This document shows, piece after piece, positions 54,764-64,000 of a stretch of DNA of 64,000 nucleotides. The DNA lies in NCBI GenBank assembly GCA_029881795.1, contig JAOULX010000003.1, positions 62,001 through 126,000 on the forward strand. The letters run 5' to 3'. The notes beneath the pieces were generated by a model. The model did not search any database and was not told where the DNA came from. It saw nothing but the letters and a program-made list of their open reading frames with translations. How positions within the stretch are numbered: position 1 is the stretch's first letter; the number at the start of each line of letters is the position of its first letter. The stretch is from Gammaproteobacteria bacterium (lineage in GTDB: Bacteria > Pseudomonadota > Gammaproteobacteria > SZUA-229). Position numbers and translations under genes: made by a program.

Positions 54764-54775
54764 CTGATAACGTAA
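54755..54775. terminator. Small hairpin between convergent SDR and diguanylate cyclase genes
   Basis: TTACGTTA and TAACGTAA pair exactly around GCTGA. The stem is short and AT-rich, so termination would be weak. Confidence 0.35.
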
Positions 54776-54786
54776 TGACAGCAGAT

Positions 54787-55632
54787 TTAATCCACAACCT
54801 TATACTGATTTTTGCCTGCGTCTTTGGCTCTATACAAACCTCGATCTGCTCTCTTTATAATTGAAGCAATATCAGTATCCCCTTCAACTGAGCTCGTCAG
54901 ACCAATACTAATGGTTACTTTTCCAACTACTTCAAATGTGTGTTCAGCAATCAAATCAATTATTTTTTTTGCTAAAGTGCAGCGTCCTTCTTGGTCGGTT
55001 TCCGGCGACAATATAATAAACTCTTCACCTCCCCAGCGGGCAAAGTAATCGTTGTTTCTAATATAATCTCTGATCAGTTGCGCTATTCCTTTAATGACGA
55101 TATCTCCTACATCATGCCCGTAAGTATCATTAATTTTTTTAAAATTATCGATATCTAGCATTAATATTGAAAATGGAGATTGGTGTCTTATAAACCGGTT
55201 CAGTTCATAATCTGCTACTTCTTTAAACTTTCTTCTATTATAAATATTTGTTAGTACATCAATATTTACCAGTTTTTCCAGCTGTTTTGTTTTCTCTTCC
55301 AATAATTGAGTTCTGGTAGAGACCAGCTCTTCCAGTTCATTCTGATATTTGAAAAGCAATTTATTTAATGTCACTGATTTATTAAATGACCTGCTGGCAA
55401 AATAACCACTCATCGTCATAACAAAAACGATTAATAGCCGCATCCAAAGCTCAGTTCCCTCAGCAAAAAACAGACTCGTAATTAGCGTATGCTCTGGCTC
55501 TAGTATAAAAGAGTCGATTACAGCATCGATCAGCCAAATGATACTTCCTGCAAAGAAACCCAGTATTGTAAATATCGCCGGATGTGGAACCGACGAAGAT
55601 ATCAGCAGATTGGTAGCTTCCTTGTCATCCAA
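54787..55632 (-). CDS. Membrane diguanylate cyclase
   Basis: This 281-residue protein has two or three hydrophobic segments in residues 15-90, a coiled coil (ELVSTRTQLLEEKTKQ) and a GGDEF domain (residues about 120-280) with metal site DIDNFKKINDTYGHD, active GGEEF in ARWGGEEF and RNND as I-site. It should make cyclic-di-GMP. The start codon is TTG at 55632, supported by GAGGTG seven bases upstream; there is no in-frame ATG nearby. It follows a small membrane-anchored protein by 13 bp. Confidence 0.9.
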   Translation of the reverse strand: MDDKEATNLLISSSVPHPAIFTILGFFAGSIIWLIDAVIDSFILEPEHTLITSLFFAEGTELWMRLLIVFVMTMSGYFASRSFNKSVTLNKLLFKYQNELEELVSTRTQLLEEKTKQLEKLVNIDVLTNIYNRRKFKEVADYELNRFIRHQSPFSILMLDIDNFKKINDTYGHDVGDIVIKGIAQLIRDYIRNNDYFARWGGEEFIILSPETDQEGRCTLAKKIIDLIAEHTFEVVGKVTISIGLTSSVEGDTDIASIIKRADRGLYRAKDAGKNQYKVVD

Positions 55633-55645
55633 GTGACTTCACCTC

Positions 55646-56020
55646 TTATTTATTACCCGTTTTATTAATAATTTCTTTCAGTATCGCTATATTTTCTTCA
55701 TTATTAAAATCGAATTTTTCAAGATCCAGTCCGTTTTCTTTAAGCTGGTTTTTCATTGAATTAATATCAATATTTTCGAGTTTGATATCCTGCTGTTTGA
55801 TTAAGCTAAACAGCTCATCTTTATTCTCTGCTGCCAACTCAAGTAAAATATCTGTATCAATGTTTTTAACCTGTTTCATCACACTTTCAGAAACTGATTC
55901 AACCGACACATCTTTAACATCATGCAAAGTTTTATTTAACGCTTCTTTATTATCCTGATAAAAATAATAACCGGCTCCGGCTAAAATGATTAAGATGATA
56001 ATATTGATCAGTGTTTTCAT
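55646..56020 (-). CDS. Small single-pass membrane protein of unknown function
   Basis: This 124-residue protein has one N-terminal membrane helix (TLINIIILIILAGAGYYFY) followed by a helical, acidic Asn/Glu/Lys-rich domain (residues about 25-124). I do not recognise a family. The gene is clearly AT-rich compared with ubiD next to it, as is the cyclase gene. Spacing of 13 bp to the cyclase suggests that the two form a unit and that this protein may regulate it. Confidence 0.65.
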   Translation of the reverse strand: MKTLINIIILIILAGAGYYFYQDNKEALNKTLHDVKDVSVESVSESVMKQVKNIDTDILLELAAENKDELFSLIKQQDIKLENIDINSMKNQLKENGLDLEKFDFNNEENIAILKEIINKTGNK

Positions 56021-56062
56021 TAGACTGCCTCTCCGATAATTTTTAACTGGTAAGTCACTAAC

Positions 56063-57532
56063 TTATTCTTCTATTTTTAAACTGTCCCAGATCGCATCCA
56101 CTTTTTCGACCACTGCAGGCTCCATAACAATTGGCTCGCCCCATTCACGATCGGTTTCACCCGGCCACTTATTGGTTGCATCCATTCCCATTTTAGAGCC
56201 CAGGCCGGAAACCGGTGAGGCGAAATCGAGATAGTCGATGGGGGTGTTTTCTATTAGCAGGGTATCCCGTGCCGGATCCATTCGAGTGGTCATCGCCCAG
56301 ATTACGTCCTGCCAGTTACGGGTACTGACATCATCATCAACCACGATAACAAACTTGGTGTACATAAACTGGCGTAAAAAAGACCAGACTCCCATCATCA
56401 CGCGCTTGGCATGACCTGGGTATTGTTTTTTCATGCTGACAATAGCAACCCGGTAAGAACAGCCTTCAGGTGGTAAATAAAAATCCACAATTTCTGGAAA
56501 CTGTTTTTGCAGAATCGGCACAAAGACTTCGTTTAAAGCCTCTCCCAGAATCGCCGGTTCATCCGGTGGTCGACCGGTATAGGTACTGTGATAAATCGGC
56601 TCTTTACGGTGGGTGATTTTTTCTACGGTAAACACGGGAAACTGATCAACTTCATTATAATAGCCAGTGTGATCGCCGAACGGGCCTTCATCGGCAGTTT
56701 CATCGGGATAAATAAATCCTTCCAGCACAAATTCGGCAGATGCCGGGATTTGTAAATCACTTAACAGGCAGTCCGATACTTCGGTTTTTTCACCACGCAA
56801 CAGACCAGCAAAAGCATATTCAGATAATGAGTCGGGTACCGGCGTGACAGCGCCTAAGATAGTGCCGGGATCTGCTCCCAGCGCAACAGCAACCGGAAAC
56901 GGCTGACCCGGATTGGCTTTCTGAAACTCAAGAAAATCCAGTGCCCCGCCACGGTGCGATAGCCAGCGCATAATCACTTTGTTTTTCGCGATGACTTGCT
57001 GCCGATAGATACCGAGGTTTTGTCGCTCCTTTTCCGGGCCTTTAGTCACCACCAAGCCCCAGGTAATCAACGGCCCGGCATCACCAGGCCAACAGGTTTG
57101 GACCGGTAATCTGGACAAATCGACATCGTCTTTTTCAATAACGATTTTTTGGCAAGGCGGGTTCTTAACCAGCTTAGGCGCCATATTCAGCACTTGCTTA
57201 AAGACCGGCAGTTTTTCCCACGCATCACGCATACCTTTTGGTGGCTCTGGTTCTTTTAAGAAGGCCAGTAATTCACCCAGCTCGCGCAAAGCATCAATCG
57301 ATTCTTTACCCATGCCCAGCGCCACCCGGCGCGTAGTACCAAATAAATTTCCTAGCAACGGCACATCAGAGTCTTTAACATTTTCAAACAGCAGAGCAGG
57401 GCCACCGGCTCTTAAGGTGCGGTCACATATTTCGGTTATTTCCAGGTTTGCATCAACTTCCTGAGTAATGCGCTTAAGCTCACCCATTTTTTCGAGCTGG
57501 TCAATAAAGTCTCTGAGATCTTTGTATTTCAT
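56063..57532 (-). CDS. ubiD: UbiD-family 3-octaprenyl-4-hydroxybenzoate decarboxylase
   Basis: This 489-residue enzyme uses prenylated FMN to decarboxylate the ubiquinone precursor. Family features are [20 protein letters not shown] at the start, [30 protein letters not shown] and [16 protein letters not shown]. Length is normal. UbiX, which supplies the cofactor, is not in the window. prlC is 27 bp upstream on the same strand. Confidence 0.96.
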   Translation of the reverse strand: MKYKDLRDFIDQLEKMGELKRITQEVDANLEITEICDRTLRAGGPALLFENVKDSDVPLLGNLFGTTRRVALGMGKESIDALRELGELLAFLKEPEPPKGMRDAWEKLPVFKQVLNMAPKLVKNPPCQKIVIEKDDVDLSRLPVQTCWPGDAGPLITWGLVVTKGPEKERQNLGIYRQQVIAKNKVIMRWLSHRGGALDFLEFQKANPGQPFPVAVALGADPGTILGAVTPVPDSLSEYAFAGLLRGEKTEVSDCLLSDLQIPASAEFVLEGFIYPDETADEGPFGDHTGYYNEVDQFPVFTVEKITHRKEPIYHSTYTGRPPDEPAILGEALNEVFVPILQKQFPEIVDFYLPPEGCSYRVAIVSMKKQYPGHAKRVMMGVWSFLRQFMYTKFVIVVDDDVSTRNWQDVIWAMTTRMDPARDTLLIENTPIDYLDFASPVSGLGSKMGMDATNKWPGETDREWGEPIVMEPAVVEKVDAIWDSLKIEE

Positions 57533-57559
57533 ATATTATTTTCTTTTTAAGAAATCTGA

Positions 57560-59599
57560 TTATTTCAAACCGCTGTGACGAAGCAGGGCAGCACTGTCAG
57601 GTTCCCTGCCTCTGAAATTTTTAAACAATAGTGCAGCCGGTTCTGAACCACCTTTTTCTAAAATATTATGCAAAAACTTTTGCCCGGTTTTCTTATCGAA
57701 AATACCGTTTTCTTCAAAGCTGGAAAACGCATCTGCTGATAACACTTCGGCCCATTTGTAGCTGTAATAACCGGCCGCATATCCACCGGCGAAGATATGT
57801 GAAAAACTGTTCTGGAAGCGGTTTTCAGCCACAGCAGGCTGCACACTGACCCGTGCCCGCACCTCATCCAACGTTTGTTGTACATCCTGATAACCCGGTG
57901 TTGCATAGTTCTTATATAATTCAAAATCAAATAATGCAAACTCCAGCTGGCGCACCATGGCAGATGCCGCCCGGTAATTCTTTGCACTGAGCATCTTATT
58001 AAACAGCGCTTCGGGAATTTTTTCACCGCTTTCATAATGCCCGGAAATCAGTTCCAGTGAGTCTTTTTGCCAGCACCAATTTTCCATAAACTGGCTCGGT
58101 AATTCCACTGCGTCCCATTCCACACCGTTAATGCCGGCAACATCAAACTCGTCAACCAAAGTCAGCATGTGATGCAGGCCATGACCAAACTCATGGAACA
58201 GCGTTGTCACCTCATTGTGATCAAACAAGGCTGGCTTATCGCCCACTGGTGGCGTCAGATTACAAACCAGATAAGCCACCGGCGTTTGCAGCTGATCTGC
58301 CACTTTCATACGGCCAACGCAATCATCCATCCAGGCCCCGCCCTGTTTATTGTCTCGCGCATAAAGGTCGAGATAAAACTGACCACGAAGTTGTTTATTG
58401 GCGTCGAATATATCAAAGAACAGGACCTCATCATGCCAGCACTCAACCGTGTTATTCTCTTTAATATCAATATCATAGAGTCGATTAACGATCTCAAACA
58501 AGCCTTTTATCACGGTCGGGGCAGGGAAGTATGGTTTTAAATCCTGCTGACTAAACTGATAGGTTTTATTTTTTAATTTCTCAGCATAATAGCCAATATC
58601 CCAGGCCTGCAAAGTCTCCAAACCATCGCTGTCTTTGGCAAAGCTTGTTAATTGCTGATGCTCTTCAAGCGCTTTAGCGTGTGACTTATCATTTAACTCG
58701 TTTAAAAAATTTAAAACATCGTCACAGGAGTTAGCCATTTTTTTTGCTATTGAAACCTCTGCATAGTTTTTAAAACCTAACAGCTCTGCAATCAACAGCC
58801 GGCCTTCCAGAATATCCTTGATCACTTCTGTGTTATCGAAGCGTTTATTATCTGCATTTTTATCTTTTATTTCTGATGCTCTGGTGACATAGCCTAGATA
58901 GACTTCTTTTCGTAACGAGCGATTATCAGCATAGGTCATCACCGCATTGAAAGATGGAAAATCCAGACCCAATAAGTAGCCCGTTTTTTTCTTCGACGCA
59001 GCATTCTGTGCCAGCATATCCAGGGCATAATCTGGCAAGCCTGTTAACTCAGTTTTATCGGTGATTAATTTTTTCCACTGATTAGTGGCATCCAGAACAT
59101 TCTGCGAGAAGGTGTTGGTGAGCTGAGATAATAATTCCTTTATTTCTTTAAAGCGTTTCTTTTTATCGGCATCTAAGGCCACCCCACCTAATTCAAAGTC
59201 GCGTAAGGCCTGCACAATGCATTGTTTCTGAGCATGACTATAAGTTTCAAAATCAGCCGACTGCTGCAGACACTTATAGGCCTCATAGAGTGCTTTATTT
59301 TGTGATAATTCGGTGTGATAACTGCTCATCATCGATAAGCACTTATCATGTTGTGATCGCCAGCTCTCGCTGTTCATGACCGAGTTCAAATGCCTGACCG
59401 GAGACCAGACCCGGCTTAACCGTGAATCCATCTGTTGTAACGGGGTTATCAGGTTATCCCAGCTGAATACCGCCTGTGTTAACAGTGTTTCCAGTTGTTG
59501 TCTGTTATCTGACAGAACCTGTTCAACTGCAGGCAGAATATTGTCGGCGTGTAAATGTCTGAATGCCGGTAGCGCATCCGTATTAAGCAGGGGGTTCAT
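57560..59599 (-). CDS. prlC: Oligopeptidase A (M3 metallopeptidase)
   Basis: This 679-residue cytoplasmic zinc peptidase degrades short peptides, including released signal peptides. The zinc motif HEFGH is at residues 469-473, with the third ligand probably Glu499 in VELPSQ. The N-terminal helical lid (PAFRHLHADNILPAVEQVL) and LDLYARDNKQGGAW are typical. It stands between gyrB and ubiD, all on the minus strand. Confidence 0.96.
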   Translation of the reverse strand: MNPLLNTDALPAFRHLHADNILPAVEQVLSDNRQQLETLLTQAVFSWDNLITPLQQMDSRLSRVWSPVRHLNSVMNSESWRSQHDKCLSMMSSYHTELSQNKALYEAYKCLQQSADFETYSHAQKQCIVQALRDFELGGVALDADKKKRFKEIKELLSQLTNTFSQNVLDATNQWKKLITDKTELTGLPDYALDMLAQNAASKKKTGYLLGLDFPSFNAVMTYADNRSLRKEVYLGYVTRASEIKDKNADNKRFDNTEVIKDILEGRLLIAELLGFKNYAEVSIAKKMANSCDDVLNFLNELNDKSHAKALEEHQQLTSFAKDSDGLETLQAWDIGYYAEKLKNKTYQFSQQDLKPYFPAPTVIKGLFEIVNRLYDIDIKENNTVECWHDEVLFFDIFDANKQLRGQFYLDLYARDNKQGGAWMDDCVGRMKVADQLQTPVAYLVCNLTPPVGDKPALFDHNEVTTLFHEFGHGLHHMLTLVDEFDVAGINGVEWDAVELPSQFMENWCWQKDSLELISGHYESGEKIPEALFNKMLSAKNYRAASAMVRQLEFALFDFELYKNYATPGYQDVQQTLDEVRARVSVQPAVAENRFQNSFSHIFAGGYAAGYYSYKWAEVLSADAFSSFEENGIFDKKTGQKFLHNILEKGGSEPAALLFKNFRGREPDSAALLRHSGLK

Positions 59600-59674
59600 A
59601 CTGATTGATCCGCTTTGTTATTGCCGTCTGTTTACTGGCTAAGTGCAGCAAGCAGACGACAAACTGTTAATAAA

Positions 59675-62104
<2,430 letters not shown>

Positions 62105-62121
62105 TTATAAAAGTTAAATCA

Positions 62122-63201
62122 TTATGCCTTTTCTGAAACCATTCCATGTTCCACGTGGAACATTTTCTGTTCTGACCATAATGACAAATCGACCGCATTC
62201 TTTTCAATCGATGTAATAAATAATTGAGCTGGTAATTCTGACATCATTTTTAATATTTTTTGACGATGCTGGCTATCTAGCTCAGCGGGTAAATCATCAA
62301 ATAAAATAACACTGTTTTTCTTGGTTGCCTGATGAAATAACAAACCTTGTAACAGCCGTAATAATACCACTAAACTCTTCTGCTGACCTCTTGAAACTGC
62401 GGTTTCTGCATTTAATCCATTAATTTTAAAGCGTAAATCTGCGCGCTGTGGACCTGCTTGTGAAAAGCCTCTTTCCATGTCTGTTTTTAGGGCTTGCTCA
62501 AACACCACGGGTAGATCTGTTTCTCTGTTCCAGCCTCGGTAATAATCAATAACAATGGTTTTGTCATCAAACACCAGCTCTTGAAATTGATTTACCAATA
62601 GCTGTAATTGCTTTACGTAGTTTCGCCGTAAATTATCGATTTTTTCAGCTGCTTCAAAAATCTGTTGATCCCAAACATGGAATGTTTTAGCGGGCTGACG
62701 ACTGCGTAAAGCGGCATTGCGTTGTTTTAAGGCTTTTTGGTAGCGTTGCCAGATACCGTTATAAGATTGTTCCACGTGGAACAATCCCCAATCGATGAAT
62801 TGTCTTCTTTGTTTAGGGCCACCGGATATTAATTGGTGACTTTCAGGGTGTAGTGCAATAACAGGAAGCTGGATAGCCAGTTCAGATAGCCGATTGATTT
62901 TGACACCATTGAGTTTTATTAACAGCTTTTCTCTGTCGTGCAAAATACCCGCTGGAATAATTCGATTTTGTTCATTGACCAGTCTGCTGAAGATGTGCAT
63001 TTGTTGTGAGTGCACATTCATAACATCTTTGATTTTATGGGTAAGAAAGGAACGCCCGTGAGACAGAAAGTAAATGCTTTCAAGCAGGCTGGTTTTACCA
63101 GAAGCATTGGAACCGTAGATCAGATTAACAGTTGGGCTAGGTTCAATACCCAACTGTTGAATATTCCGGAAACCCTGTGCTTCCAGATAGGCCAGACTCA
63201 T
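62122..63201 (-). CDS. recF: Recombination protein RecF
   Basis: This 359-residue SMC-like ATPase loads RecA on gapped DNA. It shows Walker A YGSNASGKTSLLES, the signature SRGQQKSLVVLL and Walker B VILFDDLPAELD. Two ParB-type parS palindromes lie within this gene, so their bases are also coding. It sits between dnaN (38 bp) and gyrB (29 bp), the standard order. Confidence 0.97.
   Translation of the reverse strand: MSLAYLEAQGFRNIQQLGIEPSPTVNLIYGSNASGKTSLLESIYFLSHGRSFLTHKIKDVMNVHSQQMHIFSRLVNEQNRIIPAGILHDREKLLIKLNGVKINRLSELAIQLPVIALHPESHQLISGGPKQRRQFIDWGLFHVEQSYNGIWQRYQKALKQRNAALRSRQPAKTFHVWDQQIFEAAEKIDNLRRNYVKQLQLLVNQFQELVFDDKTIVIDYYRGWNRETDLPVVFEQALKTDMERGFSQAGPQRADLRFKINGLNAETAVSRGQQKSLVVLLRLLQGLLFHQATKKNSVILFDDLPAELDSQHRQKILKMMSELPAQLFITSIEKNAVDLSLWSEQKMFHVEHGMVSEKA
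62147..62162. promoter_or_regulatory. parS: parS centromere site 1 (ParB binding)
   Basis: TGTTCCACGTGGAACA, a perfect 16-bp palindrome (18 bp with flanks) identical to the chromosomal parS sequence of pseudomonads and close to the bacterial consensus TGTTTCACGTGAAACA. It is within the 3' end of recF. ParB binding here would place ori-region segregation loading near oriC. Confidence 0.85.
62768..62783. promoter_or_regulatory. parS: parS centromere site 2 (ParB binding)
   Basis: The same 16-bp palindrome as site 1, here extended to a perfect 22-bp palindrome (62765-62786, GATTGTTC...GAACAATC). It lies in the middle of recF, about 620 bp from site 1. An exact 16-bp palindrome appearing twice in one gene is not expected by chance. 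Confidence 0.88.
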
Positions 63202-63239
63202 ATTGCTAAGTTATTATGAAGATTATAATAATCTGCAAT

Positions 63240-64000
63240 CTATAGTCGCATTGGCATAATGACGTATTTAGAATGTTCATCATCCGGGTACTGTACCAGG
63301 CAACTACTATTAGAATCCTGCAAGCTGATATGCACCAGCTCCGATGAACTGGCATTAAGCACATCCAGCATATAATTCACATTAAAGCCGATTTCGATAT
63401 CATCTCCCTGATAGTCAGCAACTAATTCAACATCGGCTTCTTCGTGATCCGGGTTATGTGATTGCAGTTTGATTACAGCGTTATTTAATAACAGTCGAAT
63501 ACCACGAAACTTTTCGTTAGATAAAATAGAGGCTCTGACCAGAGCTTGTTTAAATTCATTTCTGTCAATAACCAGTAAATTATCGCCTTTTTCAGGAATA
63601 ACACGGGTGTAATCAGGGAAACGGCCATCGATCAGCTTTGAGGTAAAGATAATATTATCGATTTTGACTCGTATATGGTTTTTAGCAATCGCAATCTCAA
63701 CTACATCATCATTATGCTGTAATAAACGACTCAGCTCTAAAATACCTTTACGAGGAACGATCACCTGCATGTTTTCTGTAATATCTAGGCCTGCCAACTG
63801 TTCGCTATAAGACAGTCTGTGTCCATCGGTCGCAATAGAGCGAATACCTTCTGCATTCAGGTCAAATAGTAAGCCATTGAGATAATAACGAACATCTTGC
63901 TGAGCCATTGCAAATGCTGTTTTTTCAATGACCGACTTAAACTGTGTTTGAGTAATACTAAAACTCACTATCGGCGTTAATTCTTCAAGTGAAGGAAAAT
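63240..64000 (-). CDS. dnaN: DNA polymerase III beta sliding clamp (5' end beyond window)
   Basis: The frame stays open to the right edge, and the residues before SFSITQTQFKSVIEKT (FPSLEELTPIV) match the DnaN inter-domain region, so the visible part is the C-terminal two-thirds of the clamp, with the start off the window. It includes AMAQQDVRYYLNGLLF, ATDGHRLSYSEQ and the C-terminal MPMRL, which forms part of the partner-binding pocket. dnaA would be expected upstream, off the window. Confidence 0.96.
   Translation of the reverse strand, partial: FPSLEELTPIVSFSITQTQFKSVIEKTAFAMAQQDVRYYLNGLLFDLNAEGIRSIATDGHRLSYSEQLAGLDITENMQVIVPRKGILELSRLLQHNDDVVEIAIAKNHIRVKIDNIIFTSKLIDGRFPDYTRVIPEKGDNLLVIDRNEFKQALVRASILSNEKFRGIRLLLNNAVIKLQSHNPDHEEADVELVADYQGDDIEIGFNVNYMLDVLNASSSELVHISLQDSNSSCLVQYPDDEHSKYVIMPMRL

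Overview
This is a core-chromosome segment of a gammaproteobacterium. Three landmark blocks have typical gammaproteobacterial content: dnaN-recF-gyrB at the right edge, argH/algZ-algR-hemC-hemD-hemX-hemY, and hslV-hslU-DUF971-ubiE-ubiJ-ubiB. The left block (dgcH-like GGDEF gene, dsbA, cytochrome c4, engB, polA) resembles, from memory, the Pseudomonas order. The use of System II (ResB/CcsA) cytochrome c maturation and the moderate GC content suggest a non-Pseudomonas lineage, perhaps a marine Thiotrichales or Methylophaga-like group. I cannot name the genus. Two perfect ParB-type parS palindromes inside recF, next to dnaN, indicate that the right end lies close to oriC.

Layout. 1-5.3 kb: the 3' part of a response-regulator gene, then an envelope cassette of a transglutaminase-like protein, two LPP20-type lipoproteins and an MltC-like lytic transglycosylase. 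5.3-12 kb: diguanylate cyclase, DsbA, CcsA, ResB and cytochrome c4, a periplasmic redox and c-type cytochrome block. 12-17 kb: engB and polA convergent around a decayed GGDEF gene and a probable small RNA with C-rich loops, in the position where Spot 42/ErsA sits in other gammaproteobacteria. 17-25 kb: LOG protein, homoserine kinase, TRAP transporter dctQM, and a convergent dctP that follows a five-PAS GGDEF/EAL gene. 25-34 kb: uvrD, a small STAS-like protein, ubiB-ubiJ-ubiE, DUF971 and hslU-hslV. 34-43 kb: two small proteins, a GGDEF/EAL protein, xerC-DUF484-dapF, an inserted group of less familiar genes, then lysA and the tiny lptM lipoprotein gene. 43-53 kb: carboxylesterase, argH, algZR, a thioredoxin-like protein and the heme genes hemCDXY. 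53-64 kb: flavin reductase, SDR protein, diguanylate cyclase, ubiD, prlC, gyrB, recF, dnaN.

Functional links. Several genes serve respiration: ubiquinone synthesis (ubiB, ubiJ, ubiE, ubiD), heme synthesis (hemCD with hemXY) and cytochrome c assembly (ccsA, resB, dsbA, cytochrome c4). Cyclic-di-GMP signalling is dense, with four intact GGDEF-containing genes and one wreck. No CRISPR array, rRNA, tRNA, insertion sequence or prophage was recognised. The most novel candidates are the polA-engB small RNA with its neighbouring 46-nt palindrome, the MltC/LPP20/transglutaminase-like cassette, and the coupling of a PAS-GGDEF-EAL protein to a TRAP binding protein.
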